DNA from: Cristatella mucedo
Lineage: Eukaryota > Bryozoa > Phylactolaemata > Cristatellidae
Reading direction: 5' to 3'
Assembly: GCA_009760855.2 (NCBI GenBank)
Contig: WPIO01000016.1
Coordinates: 1,966,001-2,030,000, forward strand
DNA length: 64,000 nucleotides
Part shown: positions 12,130 through 24,300 of the stretch, piece after piece
Layout of the letters: every line of letters starts with the position of its first letter
Position numbering within the stretch: the stretch's first letter is position 1
Program-made: the position numbers and the translations under genes
The notes under the pieces: generated by a model
Told to the model about the DNA's origin: nothing
Seen by the model: the letters and a program-made list of their open reading frames with translations, nothing else
Database searches by the model: none

Positions 12130-12260
12130 AGTAAGAATAATAATAAGAAGAAATTTCCATGGTGCCCTTAGAGGATTGAATCTCTTTCTATAATCTCTCT
12201 CTCTCTCTCTCTCTCTGGGTACTTTATAGATGATTTGTAGAAACCATTACCAAATGATCG
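12130..12260 (-). mobile_element. LINE family A 3' end, solo, with CT repeat
   Basis: The AAT/AAG tail and GGTGCCCTTAGAGGATTGAA match the family A terminus in reverse. A CT microsatellite (12193-12217) interrupts the conserved hairpin-like end. Confidence 0.5.
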
Positions 12261-12439
12261 GTGGTAACATCCTGGGGCTAATGTCAATGATATTTAGCAA
12301 AGAGAAACAATGATAACAACGGTATTTAACAAAGAGAAACGCTGCATCTGGGCAAGAATAAATCAGCGAATCAAACGAAGCGCAGCCACCCGTGCGCGCA
12401 ACGCTGCTGCTTGACAGACACCTCTCCGAAGCAAAATGC

Positions 12440-13089
12440 ATGCCGATGACGTAACCGCGCCTAGAAAGTGAATCGGTCCGCTCGGAGAGTCGGAGGCCGG
12501 CGGCGCCGGGCCGGCGTCTGTGGAAATACGCCTGAGAGGAAATACGTCGTCAGCACTCTCCTAGACGCCCGCGGGTCATTCAAAGGCAACGGTCGCCTCA
12601 CGGAAAACGCAGCCCGAAGCTGAGGCTGCGCCATCCCAGAAGGCATTAATTAGCCCGATCTGAAAGAGACCTCAATAGACTCGGCCTCTGCCTCCTCCTC
12701 CTCCTCCTCCTCAGGAGAGCGCCTCGAGGAGTCGGCACACCGATGGCTCGCCGCCAGGACGCCGCTATAGACCGATCGAGCAGGAAATCGGTAGTCGTCA
12801 TTTGCGTGAGCCGGAAACGAGGCGTCGCCGCAGGCGCACCGCCCATCAGGCCGCCCGTCTGAAACGCTCACCGTCACAGAACGCCTTCTAAGAACGCACG
12901 GCCTGCCAAAAGCGCACGCCACGTTACCGACACGAGTGCGACACGCCACGCCCAGCAGCCCTTTAAAGCGCCGCCTGGAATCGCGGCACTAGTTCCACCG
13001 AGAGAGCGACGCTCTGAGGCAATCCAGCCTCTCCGCGGCCACGAGAAGAGGTAGTACCAGGCGTCCTGCGGGGTGGGGCTAAAATGATC

Positions 13090-13124
<35 letters not shown>

Positions 13125-13440
13125 TTGCTTCCTGGTAAGCCTTATGCAGCGGGTGGGGTGGGCGGGGGTTAAAGGCCGCCACAGGCCAGCTCTCGCTTCG
13201 CGCGGCCGACATAGTGCCTACGCAGAGGACCGCTCGGTTCTCGCTGGGAGCTCTCAGGCTGGCTCCGAGGCGAGATCCTGCCGTCCTGTGTGGCGGCTTT
13301 GTGGAATCACAGAAGGAGACACGTGCGTGCATACGCGCATACATCCCACCGCCTTCTCCCCTCTGACCCGCAGCACCCTGGTCTCCGAGAGAACTGCAGC
13401 GAAGCGAAAGCGCTGTACGGCTGAGACGCGGTCGCACTAA
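12440..13440. other. CpG-rich region upstream of V-ATPase G
   Basis: CpG-dense DNA with a CCT run (12694-12712) and a GGC run (13090-13124). It encodes long but repeat-driven frames on both strands, one with a polyproline stretch that is merely the GGC run read backwards. Its place just 5' of the V-ATPase G exons suggests promoter or leader sequence; that is inference. Confidence 0.45.
13090..13124. repeat. GGC trinucleotide run
   Basis: About 11 GGC units in a CpG-rich setting. Confidence 0.95.
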
Positions 13441-13962
13441 TCTCTACGGAAACTGATAAGATGGAGGCGCACGACTTGAAGCGGGGCAGAGCTTGCAGAA
13501 TGCATGTGGTACCGGCGGAGCGGGCTGCCTCAACTGGATGGTCGACAGGACCGCTGCGCCGCTCGTAGCAGACCGTCGATGCGATGAGCTAAGGGAAGGG
13601 CTACCCCAACTACAACGTATCCTCGTCCTTGAGGAAAATTTGACAACAAGAAATTATATATTAAAAACGAGGCACCTTCAACTAGATAGGAATGCAGAAT
13701 CTAAGGGTAGCTTTAACCGCGAACTGGCGACACTCCGAACGAGAACGAGGGCGGCTCAAAAGATGCCTCCGCCCGGAAGTGACCACATCGGACGGTCTGT
13801 GCTTTCGAGAATATCATCCAGGTAGCAGCTCACCAGTAAAGACAAATAATTCTAGCCATTAGTTTTCTTCTTTTATTTGCAGAAACATTCTGGCTGCATC
13901 GCACGACATGTCACGTGACAGCCTCGGTCCTGTAAGTCAACGTAGTCACATGACAAGCAACC

Positions 13963-15374
13963 ATGGCCAGCCAGTCGCAGGGTATACAGCAGCTCCTCGC
14001 TGCCGAAAAACGAGCGGCGGAGAAGGTCGCTGAAGCCAGAAAGCGTAAGTATAAGGCAGGGTTGGATTGCACTGAAGTATTGGCAGCTCCGTAATATTTT
14101 ACCGCCAGCAATCGACTCGTGCAGCGCTGCGCCGTAATGCCACTCGACAACTGTCGCCGGGCTATCCCTTTCCTGACTAGATAATACCGGTACGAATTGG
14201 CGTGTACCAATGCCTCAGCCGGTCTCGGCGACCTAGATAGCGCTCAGCTTGGAGGCTGTGACTGAAAATTGTCCTCTAGTTTTATGTGGAGTGGCTCGAA
14301 ACGTGCTCGACTGGACAGCGTTTCGATCGCCAGACGGAGAGAGCGCCAGACGCGCGCCCGTCTGTGCCGTAGTCTGATTTTTGGATCCTCCCCTTCGCGC
14401 TCATCTTCGCGCTCATCTCGCACCGGTATCTCATCTCATCTCATCATCATCTTCGTGCTCATCTGGCACCGGGCGGCCTCGGCTAGCACGATCTCGCACG
14501 ATATTGCAAGCATGTCCACGAAGTCAAGCGGCCTCGGCCGGCGTGCTGGATCGCGATGCTTGATGTCCCGCTCGTGCTCCCGGCTCACTCGGCTGCCGTG
14601 CTCTCTACGTGCAGGCAAAGCGAAGCGACTCAAGCAAGCGAAGGATGAAGCACAGGCCGAGATCGATGCCTACAAGAAGGAAAGAGAAAATCAGTTCAAG
14701 CTGTACGAAAGCCAGGTACGAGAGCCCGCGACGCTCGCTTCGCGCTCGATTGAATCCGCGCTGCGTCCCTTGCGGCGTCCCGTGTGGGCTAACCACGCCA
14801 CGCAGGAAGCTTATATTTGAGCTATTTGAGCCGGGGCCTGGGGACCTGTGATTAGCGGCATAGTGCTGGCAGCGTCAGCTCGCACGCCGTCCTCGATGTT
14901 CGCCCAAACTTCGCGAAGGGGTGGGAGAGGGCCTACTATGCTCAAGCAAATTATGCGCCGACACGACCCCAAGGCTCCTGGTGATGGGTGACGTCTAGAA
15001 GTCATGTCACAAGAAACTTGCATCGGATTTTTGTTAGACGATCGCCTGTGCTTGCCATGGGTAAAGCCCTGTCGCCCTCAGAAATCTTCCAGATACCAAT
15101 GAGCAATGCCCTGTCACTGCCTGCCATCGTTTAAGCGAGTGTGTGGGCTTCACGGAGCCCGTCATTATCACACAGCCGGAGAATGGCAAACAGTGGACGA
15201 GCCTGGGTGACCAATCGTGCTGCCTCGCTTGCCTGTGACCGTTCGATGGCTTGTCAGCTAACCCTGTCACCTTTCATTGACCGTGGTCTTGCTTTCGTTT
15301 GAGTGTGTGAAGGGAACTTAAACGCATCTCATGGTCTCTTGTTTCTGTCTTGGTCTCTCTTCTCTGCTTGTCTT

Positions 15375-15410
<36 letters not shown>

Positions 15411-16806
15411 TCTTTTTCTCACTGGAAGTATTTATCTATCTATCTATCTAAATGCCTATGCCTTGCCTGCCTGTCCGCCTCATCCTCAGATCTCTAGGCA
15501 TGTCAGCAAATGTTAGCTTGTCAACGGGTAGTAATCTTGTGTTAGTTATAACTGATGGGTCTGTAGACTTAGTACCGAAAGGATCCTTAGTACGAGCCAG
15601 GTGGCTTCCCAGTAAATCATCTCTTCCAGTGTTTGATAGATACTCGAGCTCAAAGCCATGGCCTCCAACTGTAAAGAGCCGTAGTTTTCATACATTCGGT
15701 CTGCCAACTGATGCCACTGGTGGTGGCCAGATGTGGGAAACACTGCAATGAAGTCGGTGCTCTTTTTGTCAACTAATTTCTTGCTTGCTACATAAATAAA
15801 GATCCTAAATCCTGGCCGACCTTCCACATACCACGGTATACAGGCAGATCACGATACACGACCAATTGATCGGTCTGACCTGTGTGCGTATGTCATAGAC
15901 CTGCATTATCCGAGTGCGCATGTGAGCAGCATGTTTGAAGACCCTCATTCGGGTCTCTAGAAGTGCTTAGAGTACACGTGATCAAGCTGTGTTTGGTGAA
16001 TGGCTAATCTTCCACCGGAAACCTTACGGGTAGAGTGCTTGCGTTTTCACTTGCCGTGGACTTGGTCAGCCGATTTTTACACTTATGTGGTAGCTACTAA
16101 CATCGTCAGCGAATGTCGGCATCTGACTTAATCAACGTCGCATGTCTTGCAAATGGTGCTGCTGTACTACCGTACCTTGGACCGACTGCTGCATAGCGTA
16201 GATGCCAGTCGGTCAAGGTTTTAGTTTCTGGTCTGATACTAGATATCTCGTTTTCATGCTCACGTCAGTGCTATGCAGCACAAGCTATTCAAATAGTTTT
16301 AAGGCTGTTCTCACCCAATTCCTTGATCTGCTGATCGTTGCCGTTACCTGGAGGGGAATGCACCTAACCTAGCCGTGGCCATCCGTGCCCATCGGTTTTC
16401 GGGGCAATCAATTTTTGCAGCTCCAGTTTATTTTACTTTGAATTTTTTCTTTTAAGCTTAATTGGAGTCGCCATATGTGATTGAACGTTGATTCCCACGC
16501 TTACTGCACCTGACTGCTGTATTTGCGCACGGATCCTGTCAGTGTGCTCAAGAGCTGCATTGGTAGCAGACCGGAGAAAGTAGTGGTGACTCCACAAACA
16601 CTCGATGATGACAGCTTCGTGGCGCTGCATGCTTTCTTTAGGTCCTTGGCAGCAAAGACGATATGGCCAACAAGATTGACGAGTCGACACAGACGAAAAT
16701 AGCCGAAATAAATACACGTGTGAACAAATACCGCGAGGAGGCGCTGAGGTCTCTGCTGAATATCGTGTATGACATCAAGAGCGAGATGCACATCAACTTG
16801 AAGTAA
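13963..16806 (+). CDS. ATP6V1G: V-type proton ATPase subunit G, 3 coding exons, 115 aa
   Basis: Coding exons are 13963-14044, 14615-14715 and 16642-16806 (TAA). Both introns are GT-AG and the phases match (1, then 0), giving 348 nt and 115 aa; animal G subunits are about 118 aa. The N-terminus reads [20 protein letters not shown], the family signature. Exon 2 supplies the charged helix [15 protein letters not shown] and exon 3 the C-terminal helix ending [12 protein letters not shown]. The protein is almost entirely predicted helix and lysine/glutamate rich. As known for the family, it forms part of the peripheral stalk linking the V1 and V0 sectors of the proton pump on endomembranes. An acceptor-like TTTTATTTGCAG ends at 13881 and a donor-like GTAGCA lies at 13822, so a noncoding leader exon upstream is likely. 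Possible ATTAAA poly(A) signals lie near 17062 and 17125. The start has a good context (ACC ATG G). Intron 2 is 1.9 kb and holds a CT repeat near 15375. Confidence 0.95.
15375..15450. repeat. CT and TATC microsatellites
   Basis: A CT run (15377-15407) and a short TATC run (15431-15449), in V-ATPase G intron 2. Confidence 0.9.
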
Positions 16807-17174
16807 AATGTTTCACTGCCCGACGACGGCGACTTGGCGATTGGAAACGTTGGCTCGTGCGACCCAGAAACCATCGCGTAGCTGGCACGTGTGGTCTCCA
16901 GGTTTCGACCTGAGTCAGCCTTCGTGCTGCTGTTCGCCATTCCACGGCTATTGGGTGTAGCTCTATAATGCTGTAGCACCCGTGTCGCAGTCGGCAAGTG
17001 CTTACCTACTAGTGCCGTCTGTTATGGAACGGTTATCGTTGTCAGTGTCAGTTAGTGAGCAATTAAATTCTATTCTGTAGGGTATTCTTGTCAAGCTTGT
17101 GTCATGACCATAAGGTTGGGCCGCTTGCTTATTAAACTGCTTAACTAAAACTGAAGCTTTTCTTTCTTTATCGC

Positions 17175-17345
17175 AATCGTCTTGTAGGTTGTCTTGTAGT
17201 TGGAGGATCTTGTCTTGTAGTTGGAGGTTGTCTTGTAGTTGGAGTCTTGTAGTTGTTCGTCTTGTAGTTGGAGGAGGGGGTGGCCAGGTAAATTGCCGCC
17301 GTTGGCTGCAATGCAACCTGGCCACCCCCTCCTCCAACTGGCCAT
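17175..17345. repeat. 15-bp tandem repeats joined to a 24-bp inverted repeat
   Basis: Five or more units of GTCTTGTAGTTGGAG run from 17188 to 17270. The last flows into arm 17266-17289, whose exact reverse complement lies at 17316-17339, with a 26-bp loop that itself carries TTGC/GCAA symmetry. It lies between the convergent V-ATPase G and PRPF38B genes. Confidence 0.9.
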
Positions 17346-18729
17346 TGCCGATGCCTGTGAATCGTTAGCTTGCCGTTTGTTTCAACTGGCAAGCTAGTCG
17401 GAGAATGTGGTCGAGCAAGCATCCGCTGGACAATGTCCACATTATACACATTCAGTTGAGACCGAAGTTGCCTCTGGCGATGCTGTTGTGAAACTCCCTA
17501 GGCATTGGACTAACACCCATGGGTAAGGCGACTTGCACTTCACCCAGGTCGTGAGTTAGTGGGCAATTTTCTGTTACCCACTGCTAACTGAAAATGGCAA
17601 ATTTATCACCAGTTCCACCCCACCCCGAGTTCTTCCGATGGTTTCATTTGGTTGCTGGCTACCAGTAAATCCCAGCCAGTCAGCAGCCACATTAGTACGA
17701 CCTTGATTTCGAAGGTCGTGGGTTCAGCTCCCGATCGAGATAACGTTACTGTTAATTTCTTTCTTTGTAATGCTACACTATGCTTAGCACAGACTGTATT
17801 AAAACCTTTGCAATAGTAGTGCTAAACCTGTGTGTCGCGACACCTTTGGGGGTTAAACGACCCGACAGGGTCCGCCTAGGACCATCGGAAAACACGCACT
17901 TCCACATCTTGTATACAATAATTTTATGGTTGGGGGTCGCTACAACATAAGGAACTGTATAAAAGGGTCGAGGAATTAGGAAGGTTAAGAACCACTGCTT
18001 TACAAGTTCCATTCAGGTGCTAGGCCGACAAATGTCTTAATTCACACGGATTTAAGTGGTCAGTTCCTAAAACGGAAGCCATTTGTGTTCAAAGCTAGTC
18101 TGAACAGGAGCCAAGCTACCACTGCTGCCGAAAGAGTGTTGCACATGTAAACTTGTGCCCTTTGTCGTGACTTATAGACAAAACTCTGGGCACACCACAG
18201 ACTACCTACCACCTAGTGTTTGTGCAATGCCATCATGCTTAAGGCTTGTTGCTGCTGTGTCAACAGGAAATTGAATGCTAATTTTAACCATGAAATGTCA
18301 TCTTATTTGAAATGCATACTGCTTCTGCTGTAAGAAGCCTTCCTTTAACTAGACGATGGTATGGACTTATATCACAAAAGTAATGTGCCAAAGATACTTA
18401 TTCACGAATGACTATAGCTGAACAGCCTGAAGAGCCAAGCCTTGTTTCACATTGATTGCATTTAGTAGAGCGACTGGGCAGAGGAGTAGTAGTACAACAA
18501 CGTTTACTAAACATGATATATACATACATAGATATCGTGATATATACATATATATTCTACGCTTATATAATTATATGAAATAAGCACTCAATTTCTTGAT
18601 GACAGACCTGCACACACACGGGCTCAGAGCAGAGAGCGATGGATAGCCTCTATATAGCAAGGCTATATGGTGATCATCGTCACGTGCTGCCGCAGTCTCG
18701 AATGGTCACCCGAAAGGCTGCAAATCTGG

Positions 18730-19977
18730 CTAGCCTTTAGCCTGCGGAGAATCGGCAACCCGTGCCTTCGATGAGTGTCGGTGATCACTGTGTTCTCTTG
18801 ACCGGGATCTGGACATTTTCCGCCGCTTGTGTTTCTCCACAGACATGGACCTATCTCTTTCCTTCCTTTCCGACGGACTCCTCGGACCTGCACGATGACG
18901 ATCGCCTCTGTCGCGCACAGGTGAACGGCGAGAGTGGTCCTCTAGCTCTTTACTTGGCGAGTGGCGCTTATAACTTCCGGAAGTGGCAGTGCGCGCGTCG
19001 TCACGCCTCTCCCGGGAAGGTGGTCTCCTATGACCTTCTGTTGAGCCCGACTTGTGCATCTTCGTCTTATCATGTGACCTCGATCTCTTTGGCCGATCTC
19101 GAAAATCTTGATGCTTGTCTCGTGACCGAGACCTGTCTTTTCGGCTAAACGTGTCCTTGTGAGGTGACCTATCACGATGCCGATCCCGCGAACTTGACCT
19201 TCAAATATACCGGCAGCAAAATGCTCAGACGATAATCTAAATAAATAGTCATTAAGAAATGGCAAACTTCCCCCAAAATCACTCACGTCAGGGATCAGCA
19301 ATCATCATGTATTCCAAATGCACCTAATGTGACACCCATGCATGATTAATTGATATACATGATAATCAATATTGATTGTTCAGGCAGGACACTATTATTA
19401 TAATAATACATTTCTTTTGTATGGCGCCCTAAGAGAACTTAATCTCCATTCAGGCGCTTCACGTATACCTCGGGGGCTCGAGCCCACGATCTCGGCCAGA
19501 CCTTGGTCGGGGCGAGCACCTTGACCACAGGGCCAAACCAGCTCGGCGGCACTAGCAGAAGGACTTGCATTTAGCATGCATGAGGCTGTCTATACAGTGC
19601 TCAGCTCAGCTTCTTCACGCACCGTGTGGCCTTTGGGGCATGCATAACGCCTGCATGCACACACAGAGTGCAAGTTAACTTAGGTGTAAAAGTGTATTAA
19701 AACGCCTTTCGGTAGCACATTAATGACGGCCAATAAGCCACTTTAGGCAAGTAATTGGAAAAGAACGTCTGACGTTAGCTACTGTTTGAATTATCCTTAT
19801 AATGCATTCATTATTCACTAGAAGATCTGATTTACACCGCTAGATGGTGCGATACTATGCAATTCGACCCTTTCCTATCGAGGAGTCCTTGGCCCCTCTG
19901 CTTGAGACACAGAGCTACTGGCCTGACTGACATAACACGTGATATACCCTCGCAAGTCTAACAAACTCACTTTGATT

Positions 19978-20023
<46 letters not shown>

Positions 20024-21284
20024 GCGCGCACACACGCACAAAACATAAAACATCGTCATGAAACAAGCAGACACAAATGAGAAGATAGGAAATGTGATAG
20101 CAATAACTGAAAGACATAACCGTCGATGGAAACAACCAACTACAAGCACTGGGGCCTTGCAGAAACCACAACGACTTGCATCTGCTTTACAGCTAAAGCT
20201 ATGCAATATGCATGGTGATTATTTACCATTCGTACGGCAGATCTGCTGAAAAGCAGACGAAAATTTACAAAACAAAGGAAAGGCCACAAGATCCTGATTT
20301 AAATGAATGAACCTGGCCTCCCACTCCTAGCGTGGAGAGACCAGATATGCAGAAACTTGAGGCAGACAGACAGGGTTTAGATAGGCAGAAACTGAGACAA
20401 AGTCTTTAGTGAGTGTACTAGTGTTTGAATGTGCGAGTGAGGACAAGAGCATGTGTCTAAGTGAGGCAAGGGTCTTTGCTAAGCAACTTTCTAGCATAAG
20501 CTCAAGGTCCACATTGGTTTACTTTCCGCTACAGTGTGTCAGCCGGACTTATAGCATCAGCATAGCGAGATTGCCACCAAACACGGTAGCACAGCAGATA
20601 CAGCTGATATTCGTCTACGACCGAATGGAGACATGCTGGCTTGGTACGACCAGCTTTTTCACTCGCTGCAAAAGCTGCCCAGCTCCGAAAAACACGAGCC
20701 AGTTTGCACGACACGAGTTAAGGCCGAGGGCAGTTATTAGACAGCTGTGAAACCTTCTGGTGAAGCCAGGCTCGGATCCTGGTTCCCAAAACATGGCGAT
20801 ACATTTCTCTCGTGCGACAGCAATCCAGAATTTGTCCAGACGGCCACCACTATGGCGGACTACAAAAACAAAACCACAGCTACCGAGAATCTGTATCTGA
20901 AAGCAACAAGATACAAGGTTGCAAACGTAGCTGGTCTCAACACAATTACGGCTTACTCATCAGGCCAGCGATCACCACCCTGTCGATCAGGCAACAGCGC
21001 TGCAAAGTCTTCTCTTGTGCTCACTGAAAATGTGTCAAAAATCGGCTTATCTGTGAGGCAGTGCAAAGTGCGTCCATGCCGTTCTACAATACCGTGCCGA
21101 CGATCGTGATCACGTGACCCTCGTTTGCTGTTCAAGCCAATTTCTCTGGCAGAACTATAAGCTCCCACGGTCAGCAAAGACCCAGCACATGCCTTCACTG
21201 CAAACTCCCGGTCAATTGGTCGATAGGAGGCGAGCGATTCTAAACAGCGGCATGTTACATGTTACAGAAAGCAACACACACACA

Positions 21285-21317
<33 letters not shown>

Positions 21318-24300
21318 AAGCGCGTGAACACTGTAAGCAGGAGGGAAAAAATCTGCGGCCTTTTGTGCCGGTAGCTAGCAGTAGCTCTTGGACCTTGGCT
21401 GCCTTACGTGAGTGCAGTTTCACCAACCCCCTTCCCGATGCACTAGTCGCCCGACACAAAAATCAAGCTCGGCCAGAAAGGTACGTACGTCAGAAAGCCA
21501 CGAGGCAGACCACCTTAGGTGAAACATCAGCCAGCGTGCTATTTTGCACCAGCAAGTGCTCACTCACCATTGGCTAGCTAGCTAGCTAGCTGCACGGCAC
21601 CCCACGCCCTAAGACCGCGCCATGAGGGCTTCCACGCAGAAACCCTCTCAGCTCTCTCCGGTCCGTTGAGGGCTGCACTTTAACCGATCTTGCTGCGAGG
21701 CAGACGGATACTCTTAGCCGCCGGTGCTGCTGCATTTGCTAAGCTCAGCGAGCATCACGCCGCTTGCCGAGCGGCGACGGCGATCATCGCGAGATCACGC
21801 ACGCACACACACACCTGTGCCGATGCCTGTCATGCGACCGCGATCTTCGACGATGCTCTTTCGCCGAGTCGCCAGAGTGCCGAGAATGCGGAGGCGGCGA
21901 CCTGGCTGAGCTGCCGCCTCGCCGCGACTTGCGCTGCCGCTCCTTCTCGCGCTCGAGGGCTTGCCGGTAGCCGCCGCCGTCGTCCCCGCCCACTGGCTCG
22001 TCCTCGGGCCGCCTGCCGCTGGCTGGCCGCCTGCCGCTGGCTGCCTCAGGCTCCCTCCTGACGAGGGCAAGAACGAGTAGCCAACGTCTACACGTGGCCC
22101 AGCGCTCGAGCGAAAGCCGGGCAAGACTCAGGCAACATGCAAGCCGGACACGCAGATGGACGGAGAAGGAAGGAGATCCGCACACACGCGTGCACACATT
22201 GGCACACTGCGACAGACAGACAGAGAGACGAATACACACGGGGTGGGCGTGGAGACAGGCCGCAGCAGAATCAGTCAGGACTAGGGCGAGCACACACGGA
22301 CGGACGAATCGCTGTGGTCGGTCACATACTTGCCGCACTGACCTCGGCGCCTGAGATCCGGTCGGACCTGACGGCCTCTGCTGCAGACGCCCGCCGCTTG
22401 CCGCCGCCTCGTCGGCTCCGCCTCCTCCTCTGCCGCGATCGCCAACGCCTCCGCTTTCTCCGTTCTGCTCGTCGCCTCCGTACTCCTCTTCGTCTCCCGC
22501 GCCGTCGCCTCCTTCCCCTCCTGCCGCACCGCCGCCGACAGCACGGGGCGGTGGCGGCAGACCTCGCATTTTTTGGTCCAGATCCTTCTGTATGGGCACC
22601 GGTATGCGAGGGAACAGGGCCGAGTACCAGTCGAGCTTGACCAGGAATTCCCGGCACATCTCGCCGATCGTCATCACGCAGCCACCGCCGGCCTTCACGT
22701 CTATTTCCTACGACGAAGGCAGCACTCACTGGCTAAACCGCAGCATCGTGGCAGGCAGGCCCTACATGCGACAGCACGGTGTGGACGAAACGCCACATCG
22801 ATGCGGGCTTCGAGCTTCTGCGCATGCACGCCAGCCCCCCCCCCCCCCGACGCTCACGTGGCGCAGCAGGGCAGGCAGGTCGTGGCAGAAGCTCGTGCAG
22901 CTGGACTTCCCCTACATCCTAGACATCAGAGCGGACTGATTGAAGAGGGCAGCACTTCACCGAAGGAGGAGGCGCCGCAGCAGAAGCACGAGAATCGCCA
23001 TCGATCGCGGTACGAGAAATCGACAGCAGCGCCGGCAGCTGGTGGGCTCACACAGAGAGCTCGCTCGCGCCGCGAGCGCACTCGCGGCTGCTTGCTCGGG
23101 GCCGATTTAGCAGCAGGTGCACCGCTAGCCAAACGAAACTGAGAAAACTGCCGAGCTAGCGTACACAGCGCCGGCAGCTCTGCGTAACCGCTCAGCCCGC
23201 GGCACTGACCTCGTCGTCGTCCAGATACGGCTCCATCCAGTCCCACAGGTCGGGCGGCGGCTGCGTGTAGCGCACGTACATGAAGCCGAGGCCGCGTATG
23301 TAGGGCGAGTCGGAGTGATTGAGCAGGCCCGTCAGCTGCTTGCGCGTGAGCTTGAGCGTGTAGAGCTTGTACAGCAGGCAGAAGGCGCTCGACACGATGC
23401 CGCCGGCGCCGACTCCGCGCACGCCGCCGCACATGCCCGTCTGGCCCGACAGCTTGCGACTGCCCTTCTCCCACGGCTCCAGATGGGTCACCTGTCAACG
23501 ACGACGACGACGACGACGTAAGGACTCGCCAACTGGCTCTCTCGCACGTCTGCAGGCTGCTAAGGCGGCCTTCGCGCTGGCTTCAGCTGGCACTAAACAG
23601 CGAGGGGGGAGGGAGCATCTCGCGAGAGAAAAAAGTGGGCTCGCTCTCAAAGCGAGGCGCGCCGAATCCACGGCACCGGCGCACGTGTGCCACGTACGGC
23701 TAGGTCTAAATGAAACGTTCGATCGCTGGCGGTCGATGATTTCAACTTCGACTAATGTAATGTAATGTATCTCCGTCAGTAACTCCACAAAGTCACAAAG
23801 AACATGTGGGTGTTACGCAGGAGAGTTTTGTATAGCGCACTCACAGCCTAAGCGGCTTTCGGTACGAATTCGGTAGCCAACAGACTTAGTCTCACGCAAC
23901 AAAGAGAACTACTTTCGCTTGAAACAAACTTGGAACAAACTGGCGACTGAATGATTTATTCCCCCTCCACGAAGCACGCTTGCGCGATCGCCTGCGCTTC
24001 CTTAGACAGAAGCGTCTCTAGTCGCGGTTATCAAGAGCTGCCAGATTCAATGCGAGCGGCAGATTCAATGTGGGTGGGCCGTATCGCTCGAACGACGACG
24101 ACGAGAAACCGGCGCTTCGGGCGGACGACTCAGAGGGCCGAACACAAGCAATCTTAGCAGCTTGTGCAATCCACGCAGCTAATGGCACGTCGATGACTTG
24201 AAGAATGCCCAGTTCACGGCAGAAATAACCAGAGAAAACGTTTGGCACTAACAAAAAACCGCTCAAACGTTTCACTCAAACGGCAGCCATTAGCCTGCGC

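Noticed and set aside
12874-13437. 187-codon minus-strand frame with polyproline
   Set aside because: The proline stretch is the GGC microsatellite read backwards, no domain is present, and CpG-rich DNA has few stops by chance.
21784-22698. Continuous 304-codon minus-strand frame as a single PRPF38B exon
   Set aside because: The interior (22342-22058) loses PRPF38B-like character and is bounded by a GTCAGT donor and a CCCTCGTCAG acceptor that keep frame, so I treat it as an intron. Retention would still be in frame and cannot be excluded.
22573-23142. Long plus-strand frames over 21.7-23.5 kb
   Set aside because: They are antisense shadows of PRPF38B exons 2-4, whose protein is recognisable on the minus strand.
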